Positions 16,547-24,778 of a stretch of DNA of 36,931 nt are shown piece after piece (the stretch's first letter is position 1; each line of letters opens with the position of its first letter). The notes under the pieces were generated by a model, which worked only from the letters and a program-made list of their open reading frames with translations, made no database searches and was not told the origin of the DNA. Location: the NCBI GenBank assembly GCA_905234285.1, contig CAJOHK010000010.1, positions 1 through 36,931 on the forward strand. The letters are read 5' to 3'. This DNA is from an uncultured Bacteroidales bacterium (GTDB lineage: Bacteria; Bacteroidota; Bacteroidia; Bacteroidales; UBA932). The position numbers and the translations under genes are program-made.

Positions 16547-19475
16547 ATGGCTCATCCTGCCGTTGTTCCTTTTGGGGAACGTCTGTTTTTCGCAGCCCCG
16601 GACGCTGGAAAACGGCAAATGCCGCGTAAGCATTTCGGGGCAGGGGAACCTGGTTTCCCTTGCCAATGTGGCCACCGGAACGGACTACGCTTCCGGCTCC
16701 TATCTGTGGAGGCTGTATTACGACGCCCCTTATGAGAAGGAAATCCAAATCCTGGGCAGCGAACAGACGCCTGTCGTGACACAGGAAGGCAATGTCATCA
16801 CTTTGTACTATGATCAACTTCATTCCTTCGGCCGGGAGCTGAACATACAGGTTACCCTCACCATCACCCTGGAAGACGACCTGGTGCGATTTGGCTCTAC
16901 CCTGGAGAACCATGAGCCGCACACCGTGCTTCGGGAACTGCAATACCCGCTGCTGCACGGTGCCGTCCTGCCCAAAGACCACAAGCTCTACACCTGCGAG
17001 TCGGGTGGCATGCTCTTCGACAACCCGCTGGGGGCCATCAACAAACTAACCTCCTCTCCTTACAAAAAACCCGAGCAAATCTTCCGCCAGCGGGACGTAA
17101 AGTACGGTGCCAAGGTGTTCATGAACTGTTTCGGCCTGTTTGGAAAGAACGAGGGACTGTATTTTGGCTCGCACGACGAGACTTTTCAGGATACCTGGCA
17201 CGGCCTTCGCGCTTATCGTGACGCGCATGGGCGGCACAGTATCCTGGAGTTCGGCTTCTTCAAGTATCCGCATTGCTTTGCCGGCGAAACCTGGCGCTGC
17301 AACGCCAATGTCATTGCCCCCTACAGTGGCAGTTGGCACGTGGCGTCCGGCCTGTACCGCAACTGGGTAAACACCTGGTGGGACCACCGCGAAACGCCGC
17401 TCTGGGTGCGGGAAATGAAGAGCTGGCAGCGCGTAATCTTCAAACACCAGTACGGGGAATACCTGTTTAAATACCCCGATATGAACGGAGTGGTAGACGA
17501 GGCTGGCCAGAGCGTGGGCTGCAATGCCCTTTTCCTCTTTGGCTGGTGGGCCGAGGGCATGGACCACGGCAACCCCGACTATTCGCCCGACGAGAGCCAG
17601 GGCGGTGACGAGGCCCTCAAGGCCCAGATTGCCCAGTATCAGGCCCGTGGCAACCACCTGCTGCTGTACTACAATGGCAAGCTCATTGACCGCGAGAGCC
17701 GGTTCTTCCGCAGCGGCATGGGAGAAAAGGTGTGCCGCCACGATAATACGGGCTCCGAGATCCTTGAGCGCTACAAATTCACCGGTCAGGGTACCTGGTT
17801 GGGCGAATACGACCAGCGCACTTTTGCCGTAGCCACCATGATGGACCCCGACTGGAACCAGGTGCTCTTCGGCCTGCAGGACCGCGCCTTCCAAATGGGC
17901 GCCCACAGCGTATTCTTCGACCAGTTGGGTTATATAGAGAAGGAGAGTACCAACTGGGATACCTCCCGGGAGTATCCAGTGCCGGATGTGTACGGGATCC
18001 AGAAACGGGCCCAATGCCTCAAGCTCATGCGGGACCGCTACGCCAAGAAGGCCCCTGACTTTGCCCTGGGCGCCGAGGGCTCCGTAGATGCGCTGGCCCA
18101 GTTCTGCGACTACACACACGGCTATCCGGCCAATGACGGCCGCGAGCGCTGGATGAACTTCTTCCGCTACACGTTTCCGGAGCTGGTGTTTACCGACCGC
18201 GGGCTTCGCGACGGCGAGGATGTTCCCCGTCATGTGAACAACACCGTGCTGGACGGCCAGCGCAACGACATTGAAATCTGGCGCTGCCGGGGCATTATCT
18301 CCAATGAACCCGTGTATCAGGCCTACCTTGCCCAGGCCAATGCCATTAAGGAACGCTACAAGGAGTGCCTCTTGCTGGGCCGATACAACGACGTGCTGGG
18401 ATTCACCTGTTCCAACGCCCAACTGGATGCCCGTTCCTTCGTGAACGGCGACAAGATGGCCGTGGTGGTGGCCAACCAGCAAACCGGAAAGGCCAAGCAG
18501 TTGAGCGGCCGCATCAAGGTGCCGGGATACCGCTTTGTAGAGGCTTCTACTACGGGAACTGGGAAGGTTAATCAAAAAGGCACCCAGGTGAATCTGGGGC
18601 AGTTCGATATGGCGGTGTTGCTGTTCGAACAAACCACCCCTGACGTGCGAATCGGAACTTACAATTTACGGCGGGCCAAGCTGGACAAGGACAGTCCTGT
18701 TAACAACTGGGAGGCCCGCAGCCCGCGCGTTGTGGCGTCCTTCCTCAAAGAGAACTTCGATATCTGCGGATTGCAGGAGGTAGATTCGGCCGAGCAGGAA
18801 AGCCTGCCCCGCATGCTGGCTGACGCTGGGCTGGAGTACAACAGCTATTTCTTTGGCCCTTATGCCGATGACGGCGTGGGCACCAAGGCGCACGGTCTGC
18901 TGTGGAAGAAAGACCGCTTCCAGGCCTCCGAGCCACACTATTTCTGGGTGTCGGATCCGCCGGAGCAAAAGCAGGTGAACGACCACGGCAATGGCGCCAT
19001 CAAGAGCCATTTCATCCGCGGCGGTTTCTGCCTCACGCTCACCGATCTTAAAAACAACGGGGCCCGGTACTTTGTGATGGTTACCCATGCGCCCCTGAGC
19101 CGGGAAGACCATGCCCAAAACGCCCATGTGTACATAGACATGGAGAAAAAGTACAACCCCGAGGGCCATCCGTCCTTCTTCCTGGGCGACATGAACGCCA
19201 AGGAGACCGATCCGTGCTCGGAGATTTACAGGAGTTACTGGACCGATTCCTATCATTTCTTCGACGCCCGGCCTGAATTGCGGACGGGTCCGGCCGGCAC
19301 TTTCAACGGCTGGAAGCAGCAGATGAAGCTTACCCCCGAGAGGCGCATCGACTATATCTATTTCCGCGGCAAGGGCATTGAACCCCTGCGCTATTGCAAC
19401 GACACCGCCCTTTATGACGGGCAAATGGCGTCGGACCATTATCCCGTTTATGTTGATTTTCACATTAAACGATAA
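16530..19475 (+). CDS. glycosidase-like (DUF6259 type) and EEP phosphoesterase fusion
   Basis: A 981-residue exported protein with a signal peptide at about 1-21. Residues ~25-280 look like the N-terminal beta-sandwich of clan-D-like glycosidases (GQGNLVSLANVATGTDY). Residues ~285-600 look like a TIM barrel of the DUF6259 kind: LFLFGWWAEGMDHGNPDYSP, HLLLYYNGKLID, SVFFDQLGYIE, DFALGAEGS. A beta domain runs to about 700. Residues 706-981 are a complete EEP domain: Asn712 (GTYN), Glu750 (GLQE), His853 (VTH), Asp887/Asn889 (GDMN), Asp941 (RIDY) and Asp969/His970 (SDH). One chain could therefore cut a glycosidic bond and a phosphoester in the same substrate. The glycosidase assignment is by pattern; catalytic acids are not proven. 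Confidence 0.82.
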   Translation: MRHFYKWLILPLFLLGNVCFSQPRTLENGKCRVSISGQGNLVSLANVATGTDYASGSYLWRLYYDAPYEKEIQILGSEQTPVVTQEGNVITLYYDQLHSFGRELNIQVTLTITLEDDLVRFGSTLENHEPHTVLRELQYPLLHGAVLPKDHKLYTCESGGMLFDNPLGAINKLTSSPYKKPEQIFRQRDVKYGAKVFMNCFGLFGKNEGLYFGSHDETFQDTWHGLRAYRDAHGRHSILEFGFFKYPHCFAGETWRCNANVIAPYSGSWHVASGLYRNWVNTWWDHRETPLWVREMKSWQRVIFKHQYGEYLFKYPDMNGVVDEAGQSVGCNALFLFGWWAEGMDHGNPDYSPDESQGGDEALKAQIAQYQARGNHLLLYYNGKLIDRESRFFRSGMGEKVCRHDNTGSEILERYKFTGQGTWLGEYDQRTFAVATMMDPDWNQVLFGLQDRAFQMGAHSVFFDQLGYIEKESTNWDTSREYPVPDVYGIQKRAQCLKLMRDRYAKKAPDFALGAEGSVDALAQFCDYTHGYPANDGRERWMNFFRYTFPELVFTDRGLRDGEDVPRHVNNTVLDGQRNDIEIWRCRGIISNEPVYQAYLAQANAIKERYKECLLLGRYNDVLGFTCSNAQLDARSFVNGDKMAVVVANQQTGKAKQLSGRIKVPGYRFVEASTTGTGKVNQKGTQVNLGQFDMAVLLFEQTTPDVRIGTYNLRRAKLDKDSPVNNWEARSPRVVASFLKENFDICGLQEVDSAEQESLPRMLADAGLEYNSYFFGPYADDGVGTKAHGLLWKKDRFQASEPHYFWVSDPPEQKQVNDHGNGAIKSHFIRGGFCLTLTDLKNNGARYFVMVTHAPLSREDHAQNAHVYIDMEKKYNPEGHPSFFLGDMNAKETDPCSEIYRSYWTDSYHFFDARPELRTGPAGTFNGWKQQMKLTPERRIDYIYFRGKGIEPLRYCNDTALYDGQMASDHYPVYVDFHIKR

Positions 19476-19490
19476 TAATTAAGTAACACC

Positions 19491-19646
19491 ATGAAAAACA
19501 ACGATTTATGTTTGCCGGAGAAGCGGTTGTACCAGCCTCCGGTTTCGGAAGAATTTATGCTTGCTACGGAGCAGATGCTCTGCGCGAGCGGTGACCCTCA
19601 AGGCTTTACCGAGGAGTGGGGCGAGATAGATTTGTCTCTCTTTTAA
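19491..19646 (+). CDS. 51-residue small protein with LCASGD motif
   Basis: An ATG at 19491, 15 bases after the fusion gene, opens a 51-codon frame ending in TAA. The product is acidic, with no signal peptide; its centre reads MLATEQMLCASGDPQ and it ends EIDLSLF. Bacteroidales often encode short proteins with an LCASG-like motif next to fimbrillin-like or surface-lipoprotein genes, and the next gene is fimbrillin-like, starting 13 bases on. Operon spacing on both sides supports that it is real. Function is unknown. Confidence 0.65.
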   Translation: MKNNDLCLPEKRLYQPPVSEEFMLATEQMLCASGDPQGFTEEWGEIDLSLF

Positions 19647-19659
19647 TACCGGACGGCTT

Positions 19660-21078
19660 ATGAAAAAGACTATCTTTATCTTGTCTGCAGCCTCTCTCAT
19701 GCTGGCTGCCTGCACGCAGGAAATGGTTCCTCAGGAACCTGTCGCTGCTGTTCCCGGTCCCACTTCCTTCACCGCTTCGGTCGAAGTGGAGCCCACTCCC
19801 AAGGCCGTCCTGGACCGGAACGGTTCCAGCAAGCCCCAGACCTTCTGGGAGAATGGGGATGCGATATCCATCTATTCTTCGAGCGACACCGATTTGTCGG
19901 CTGCTGTCGGACATAAATATGTTACAACCCTGGGAGCCAATGCAACAGAGGCCGAATTTGTATTAGACGGTGAAAGCACCGCATTACCCAGCGGCAACTA
20001 TCTGGCCACCTATCCTTACCGTTCCGCCGCAAGAGGCGTTAACTTTAGTGTGAGCCCATACCGGGTAGCCGCCGTGGATGTTCCGAACGCACAGACCTTG
20101 GTAGCCGGGACTTATGACAAGAAGGCTTGTCCCATGGTTGCCTTTGCCGCCGAAGGCAGTTCCGCCTTCTCCTTCAAGAATGCCGCCGCCCTGCTCAAAT
20201 TCAGTGTTTCGGAAACCAATATCGTGGCCGGTCGTATCGAGGTGGATGCCGCCGATAAAATCTCCGGTCGTTTCCGGGCCGATGTGGATGTGACAACCCA
20301 TATTCCCAATTTGGTCACTTACACCGGACAGACTTATTACAATTATATCAATTTCACCATTGACGGAAGCGCAGCGCTGGCCACCGGGACTGACTATTAT
20401 GTAGCTATCCGGCCTACTGTCCTCACTTCTGACCTCAAAATCTACCTGAACGGGAATCTGGTCAAGACCATCAATACCAGCAAGCTTAAAGCTATTGAGC
20501 GTAACCAGATATACAATTTGGGAACGCTCTCTACCCCTGCCAGTATAGCAGAGAAGAAGTTGGTATTTGACTTTACGGGCGCAGCTTTGAGCGGCTGGCC
20601 TACGGCAAAAGATCAAATGTCAACCAATCAGTCAGGTGGATTGGGCTGCACCTACCCCTTATATGGCACCAATTACACCTTTACATTGGCAGACTGCACT
20701 GGCGCTGACGGAAGACGTGTGTACTGGTCTGAAACAGCTACTTATGGTCATAGGATAGTATTTGAGAATGCTGAGCGTTATGTAGGTTTCCCTGCCATTG
20801 CCGGCTATAAACTGGTTCACGTACAGTGCGAGAGTGCTCAGTTGAATGCGGCCTCAGCATCAATTAAACCTAAGATGGGTATTACTTCCAATGTGGTCGC
20901 ATCTGGTTCAAACCCGACATATGTTACGGGAGGTGATTTACAGGAATGGAAGGCAGGAAACAATCATGAATCCTATGACTATGAACTCTCCGGAACTGTC
21001 GGTAACACCATCTACTATCTGTATTGTAAAGTAAAAGGTGGCTTCCGAAATTGCACCCTCACCTACGTACCGATATGA
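19660..21078 (+). CDS. fimbrillin-like surface lipoprotein, paralogue B (ends at TGA within a longer frame)
   Basis: A 472-residue lipoprotein (lipobox LMLAAC, Cys18). Residues ~30-290 are fimbrillin-like (DAISIYSSSDTD, YLATYPYRSA, FKNAAALLKFSV). Residues ~295-472 form the same C-terminal domain as the 9037 protein (KLVFDFTGAALSGWP, RYVGFPAIAGYKLVH). The frame stops at TGA 21076-21078, codon 473, right after the last strand TLTYVPI. Beyond the TGA the same frame continues without interruption into an EEP domain up to 21885. The gene therefore looks like the first part of a lipoprotein-EEP fusion broken, or conditionally ended, by one stop codon. Confidence 0.82.
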   Translation: MKKTIFILSAASLMLAACTQEMVPQEPVAAVPGPTSFTASVEVEPTPKAVLDRNGSSKPQTFWENGDAISIYSSSDTDLSAAVGHKYVTTLGANATEAEFVLDGESTALPSGNYLATYPYRSAARGVNFSVSPYRVAAVDVPNAQTLVAGTYDKKACPMVAFAAEGSSAFSFKNAAALLKFSVSETNIVAGRIEVDAADKISGRFRADVDVTTHIPNLVTYTGQTYYNYINFTIDGSAALATGTDYYVAIRPTVLTSDLKIYLNGNLVKTINTSKLKAIERNQIYNLGTLSTPASIAEKKLVFDFTGAALSGWPTAKDQMSTNQSGGLGCTYPLYGTNYTFTLADCTGADGRRVYWSETATYGHRIVFENAERYVGFPAIAGYKLVHVQCESAQLNAASASIKPKMGITSNVVASGSNPTYVTGGDLQEWKAGNNHESYDYELSGTVGNTIYYLYCKVKGGFRNCTLTYVPI

Positions 21079-21885
21079 AGTTCAGATGAGGTAGCCCGTG
21101 TGGGCACCTACAACGTGCGCTACATCACCACCGAGGAAGACGAGCAGAACAACTGGGCCAACCGCAAAACGCGCGTAGTCCAGTCCATCAACGAGAATGA
21201 TTTTGATGTCTTTGGGCTGCAGGAGTGCAGCCCGGACATCAAGTCCTACCTCACGGCCCAGCTGGACAGCTACACCATCCGCTACTTCGACCCCAAGTCG
21301 GCCAGCGGCAGCGGGGATCACGAATCCATCGGCCTGGCATACAAGACCGCCAAGTACACCCTTAGCAACTGGCACTACTTCTGGCTGTCCGACACCCCTT
21401 CCACCATGACGCTCAACAATGATACGGGAGATTCCGGCTCATTCACGCGTGGAGGCTGCTGCGCCATCCTTACCAATAAGACCACTAACACTAAGATCTT
21501 TGTGATGGTTACGCACGGCTGCCTGAATGCTAGTCCCCGGGCTACCCATGCTGCCCAGTATGAAGCAATGGAGAAGCAGTACAACCCCAACCACTATCCC
21601 TCCTTCTTCGTGGGTGACATGAACGGGCAGCCGGATGATCCGGCCAACGTCACATACAGAAGCTACTGGAACGATTCCTATTACAGCAGCGCGCCCAAAA
21701 CCGGACCGTACTGCACGTTCAATGCCTTTAACCTGGAGCGCAACATGTACACGCACAAGAACCATCTGGACTATGTGTACTACCGGAATGCAACTCCGTT
21801 ACGCTACGTGTGCAACGACCGCAAGTACGGCGGCTACTATGCCTCCGACCATTTACCCGTGTACGTGGACATGAAAGTGGATTAA
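21079..21885 (+). pseudogene. EEP hydrolase domain in frame after the TGA of the preceding gene
   Basis: The frame of the fimbrillin-like gene resumes directly after TGA 21076-21078 as SSDEVARVGTYNVRY and gives about 268 residues to TAA 21885. All EEP blocks are intact: GTYN, FGLQE, MVTH, VGDMN, LDYVYY and SDH. It resembles the EEP part of the 981-residue fusion most closely (MEKQYNPNHYPSFF versus MEKKYNPEGHPSFF). An independent start is poor: the only early candidate is GTG 21100, which falls inside the first core strand and would give a protein without a signal peptide. Read-through of the TGA, or a recent nonsense mutation, is more likely than a separate gene. Confidence 0.75.
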
Positions 21886-21901
21886 AAAATGTTCATTTTT
21901 T
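21884..21901. terminator. A/T-rich hairpin at the end of the PUL-like operon
   Basis: AAAAAATG (21884-21891) and CATTTTTT (21894-21901) pair across a TT loop, starting in the stop codon of the EEP frame. The stem is weak in GC but ends in a T-run. Confidence 0.45.
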
Positions 21902-21925
21902 ACAAACTGTGGTATGGTGTGGTGT

Positions 21926-21952
21926 GAAATTCGATAAATTTCAATACCTTTG
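21926..21952 (+). promoter_or_regulatory. promoter and palindrome before the MFS transporter
   Basis: TACCTTTG (21945-21952) matches the -7 consensus TAnnTTTG, 17 bases before the transporter start. GAAATT (21926-21931) and AATTTC (21937-21942) form a perfect inverted repeat with a 5-base spacer just upstream. This suggests that the sugar block has its own promoter, possibly with an operator. Confidence 0.5.
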
Positions 21953-21968
21953 TACAAATCATTAACCC

Positions 21969-23201
21969 ATGAAAAAGAATTGGTATAAATGGGAAGTTCT
22001 GCTGCTGCTTTGGGTGGCATACCTGCTCAATCAGGGAGACCGGCAGGTATTCAATTCGGTGCTGCCGCTCATCCGCGACAGCCTGCACCTCACAGACTCG
22101 TCGGTAAGCCTTATCGCCGTCTTCTTTAACCTCTTCTATGCGGCCATGGTGCCCATCGGCGGCTGGATGGGGGACCGTTTCTCCCGTAAATGGGTGTGCA
22201 CGCTCAGTATCCTCTTCTGGAGCGTGGCCACCATGTTCACGGGCCTGGCCAACGGCGTGTTCCTGCTCATCCTTACCCGTTCCATCGCCACCGGCGGCGG
22301 GGAGGCCTTCTTCGGCCCGGCCAACTATTCACTCCTGGGACAATACCATACCGATACCCGCGCCAGGGCCATGTCCATCCACCAGACGTCCTACTATGTG
22401 GGCGTCATCCTGGCCGGCTGGCTGGCCGGTTACATCGGCGACCACCTGGGCTGGCAGTACGCCTTGTACATCTTCGGCGGCGCCGGCGTCCTCTGGGCCG
22501 CCGTCATGGCCTGGCGGCTTAAAGACCTGCCCCGTCCTGCCGATGTACAACAAGCTAAACCAGCCATCTGGGACGGCTTTAAGACGGTTTTCACCACCCC
22601 TACGGCCCTCATGGTCACCATCGGCTTTTGCGGCTTCATCTTTGTGATTACCGGCTACATGACCTGGGTGCCCACGTTCCTGCAAGAGAACTTCGGCCAG
22701 ACCGGAGCCCAGGCGGGCCTGCACTCCATGCTGTGGACCTACGTGGCCGCTTTCGCCGGTGTGCTGCTGGCCGGTACGCTCAGCGACAAATGGGCCGCCA
22801 AAGATCCCCGCAAACGCATGATCATCCAGGGCATCGGCCTCATTCTGGGCGCCGCCTTCCTGCCGTTCATGGGAACGGCCACCAATATCTGGCTGCTGTA
22901 CCTGTGCTTTGCAGGCTGGGGCTTCTTCAGGGCCTTCTTTGACGCCAACATCTACGCCGCCCTGTACGACGTTACCCCCGGGCATCTGCACGCCAGCTGC
23001 TCCAGCGCCATGATCATGACCGGCTTTGCCGTGGGCGCTACCGCCCCCTACATCCTGGCCCTCATCAAAGAGGCCACCGGCAGCCTCAACGCCACCTTCC
23101 CCATCCTGGGCATCATCTGGCTCGTGTGCGGCCTGGCCTGCCTGTGGGTGAGCTGGAAGCACTATAACCTTGATTGTCAAAAGATTAAAAAGACCGCATA
23201 A
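21969..23201 (+). CDS. MFS sugar or organic-anion transporter
   Basis: A 410-residue inner-membrane protein with about 12 hydrophobic helices. The loop between helices 2 and 3 carries the MFS signature GGWMGDRFSRKW. Overall layout resembles the hexuronate/sugar-acid (ACS) branch of MFS proteins, also used for sugars and sugar phosphates. It probably imports a product of the preceding glycan locus or another monosaccharide for the catabolic genes that follow; the next gene starts in its stop codon. The substrate cannot be named. Confidence 0.9.
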   Translation: MKKNWYKWEVLLLLWVAYLLNQGDRQVFNSVLPLIRDSLHLTDSSVSLIAVFFNLFYAAMVPIGGWMGDRFSRKWVCTLSILFWSVATMFTGLANGVFLLILTRSIATGGGEAFFGPANYSLLGQYHTDTRARAMSIHQTSYYVGVILAGWLAGYIGDHLGWQYALYIFGGAGVLWAAVMAWRLKDLPRPADVQQAKPAIWDGFKTVFTTPTALMVTIGFCGFIFVITGYMTWVPTFLQENFGQTGAQAGLHSMLWTYVAAFAGVLLAGTLSDKWAAKDPRKRMIIQGIGLILGAAFLPFMGTATNIWLLYLCFAGWGFFRAFFDANIYAALYDVTPGHLHASCSSAMIMTGFAVGATAPYILALIKEATGSLNATFPILGIIWLVCGLACLWVSWKHYNLDCQKIKKTA

Positions 23202-24664
23202 TGAACGTTATTGAAAAACTCCGCAAACCCAAAGCGGGCCTGCTCCTGATTGCCAGTCCCCGCTTTAAGAACCTCTCCGGTCCCAAGCGCGGAACCTACG
23301 GCGAGCGCAAGGACAAAGCCGTAAAGGAAATCAAGGCCACCATGGACTTCCTGGACCTGGTAGATCCCGGTATCGTTTACGAGCGTGAAGACGCCGAGCG
23401 AGCCATGGACCTCTTCTACAGCCAGAAAGTGGACTTCATCTATGCCGAATTCCTCTCCTGGAGCGAGGACTTCGCCTGGATCAGGTTCCTTCGCGACTGC
23501 CCCCAGATCCCCATCCTCTTCTGCAACGTGGCCAAGCCCCGCATGACCTTCGAGACCACCCTTGACGAGGACGATTTTGTAGATTACCTCTGCGCCGGCA
23601 CCCTGGTGGGCTCGCTGGAAGGCTCCGGAGACGTGGTGCGCAGCGGCCGCAAAAACGTGCACACCATCCTGGGCACCCGCGAGGAAATCACAGAGAAGCT
23701 GAGAGTCTATGCCGATGCCGCCCGCACCCGCGCCATCCTCAGGCACTCCAACGTGGGCCTCATGGCCAACATGAACGAGGCCATGTGGAGCACCTACATA
23801 GACAACTATGACCTCTTCACCAAAATCGGCCCGGAAATCCATTACCTCCCGTACAGCGACTACGGCAAAGAGATCGTGGCCCTCACCCCCGAGGAAGTAA
23901 AGGCCTACGCCGACGAACTCACCTCCAAGTACAAGATGATGGAGGATGTGGAGTACGACAAATTCATCGGCTGCGTCAAGGCCACCCTGGCCATCAAGAA
24001 GCTGGCCCAGAAGAACGACATCGACTGCTATGTGTACAACGATATCGACCAGGCCACCTTCCGCACCGCCGGCTGCCGCGCGGGCTTCTATCCCAACTGG
24101 TTCAACGAGAACGTGAGCGTGCTGGTGCCCGAGGCCGATATCGGCGCAGGCCTTATCACCTACATCCTCAAGCTCCTGAGCGGCAAGAACGTCAACTTCA
24201 TCGAGCCCTTCCACATTGAGGACGATTACGGCACCTTCGCCGGCGGCCATGCCGGTCCAAACGACCACAACGACCCCGCCTGGCAGGACAACGTCATCAT
24301 TTCCCGCGACGTGCGCTTTGCCAAAACCAGCTGGAAGTATGCCGGCGCCCCGTTTGCCTGGTACCGCTTCAGCCCCGGTATGAAAACTGTGGCCGGCCTG
24401 TACGAGGAAGACGGCAAGTACAAGCTCATCACCTTCCTGGCCGAGAGCCTCTCCGAGAAAGATACGCCCCAGAGCGCCAAAAAGCACCTCCTGGCCACCT
24501 ACAGCCACACCATCTTTAAGCCGGTGGTGCCCGTGAAGGAACTGTGGGAAAAAGTCCTCAACATCGGCGCCACCCAGCACTATGCCATAGTGGACGGCGA
24601 TTACCGTCCCCAGCTGGAAGCCCTGTCCCGGATGATGGGATTCGAATTCTATGACATCCGCTAA
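23201..24664 (+). CDS. L-fucose/L-arabinose isomerase-family protein
   Basis: A 487-residue cytoplasmic protein. The N-terminal two thirds have the Rossmann-like open sheets of the FucI/AraA superfamily. The C-terminal catalytic region carries candidate metal ligands in order: VPEADIGAG (Glu), IEDDYGTF (Asp) and AGGHAGPND (His). The superfamily interconverts aldoses and ketoses with Mn2+. Divergence from classical AraA and FucI leaves the sugar open. It overlaps the transporter gene by one base, so import and isomerisation are coupled. Confidence 0.82.
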   Translation: MNVIEKLRKPKAGLLLIASPRFKNLSGPKRGTYGERKDKAVKEIKATMDFLDLVDPGIVYEREDAERAMDLFYSQKVDFIYAEFLSWSEDFAWIRFLRDCPQIPILFCNVAKPRMTFETTLDEDDFVDYLCAGTLVGSLEGSGDVVRSGRKNVHTILGTREEITEKLRVYADAARTRAILRHSNVGLMANMNEAMWSTYIDNYDLFTKIGPEIHYLPYSDYGKEIVALTPEEVKAYADELTSKYKMMEDVEYDKFIGCVKATLAIKKLAQKNDIDCYVYNDIDQATFRTAGCRAGFYPNWFNENVSVLVPEADIGAGLITYILKLLSGKNVNFIEPFHIEDDYGTFAGGHAGPNDHNDPAWQDNVIISRDVRFAKTSWKYAGAPFAWYRFSPGMKTVAGLYEEDGKYKLITFLAESLSEKDTPQSAKKHLLATYSHTIFKPVVPVKELWEKVLNIGATQHYAIVDGDYRPQLEALSRMMGFEFYDIR

Positions 24665-24700
24665 ACAGCACTTAAGTTGCTAATTACTAATTAATTATAA

Positions 24701-24734
24701 AAAAGTGATTAGGCCAAATGATACAATCACTTTT
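24701..24734. terminator. 10-bp inverted repeat between the isomerase genes
   Basis: AAAAGTGATT (24701-24710) and AATCACTTTT (24725-24734) pair perfectly across a 14-base loop, and the right arm ends in T residues. It could end the transporter-isomerase transcript or act as an operator of the next gene. The gap also contains GCACTTAAGTTGC (24668-24680), related to the CACTTAA motif of the 102-bp elements. Confidence 0.45.
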
Positions 24735-24778
24735 CTGTAAAGTATTGAGAATTAAATTTTTAACTGCTGAAGGCATTT

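Noticed and set aside
17046..18632. 528-codon open frame antisense to the glycosidase-EEP fusion
   Set aside because: Same artefact; the sense strand encodes recognisable domains throughout.
21076..21078. TGA as a selenocysteine codon
   Set aside because: The codon falls in a linker between domains, not at an active site, and no selenocysteine-insertion hairpin is evident directly after it. TGA also ends other genes here, such as the serpin and clpB, so a reassigned code is unlikely too.
21100..21885. EEP domain as an independent gene starting at GTG 21100
   Set aside because: The start would fall within the first beta strand of the fold and leave no signal peptide, while the frame extends upstream without a stop to the TGA of the previous gene.
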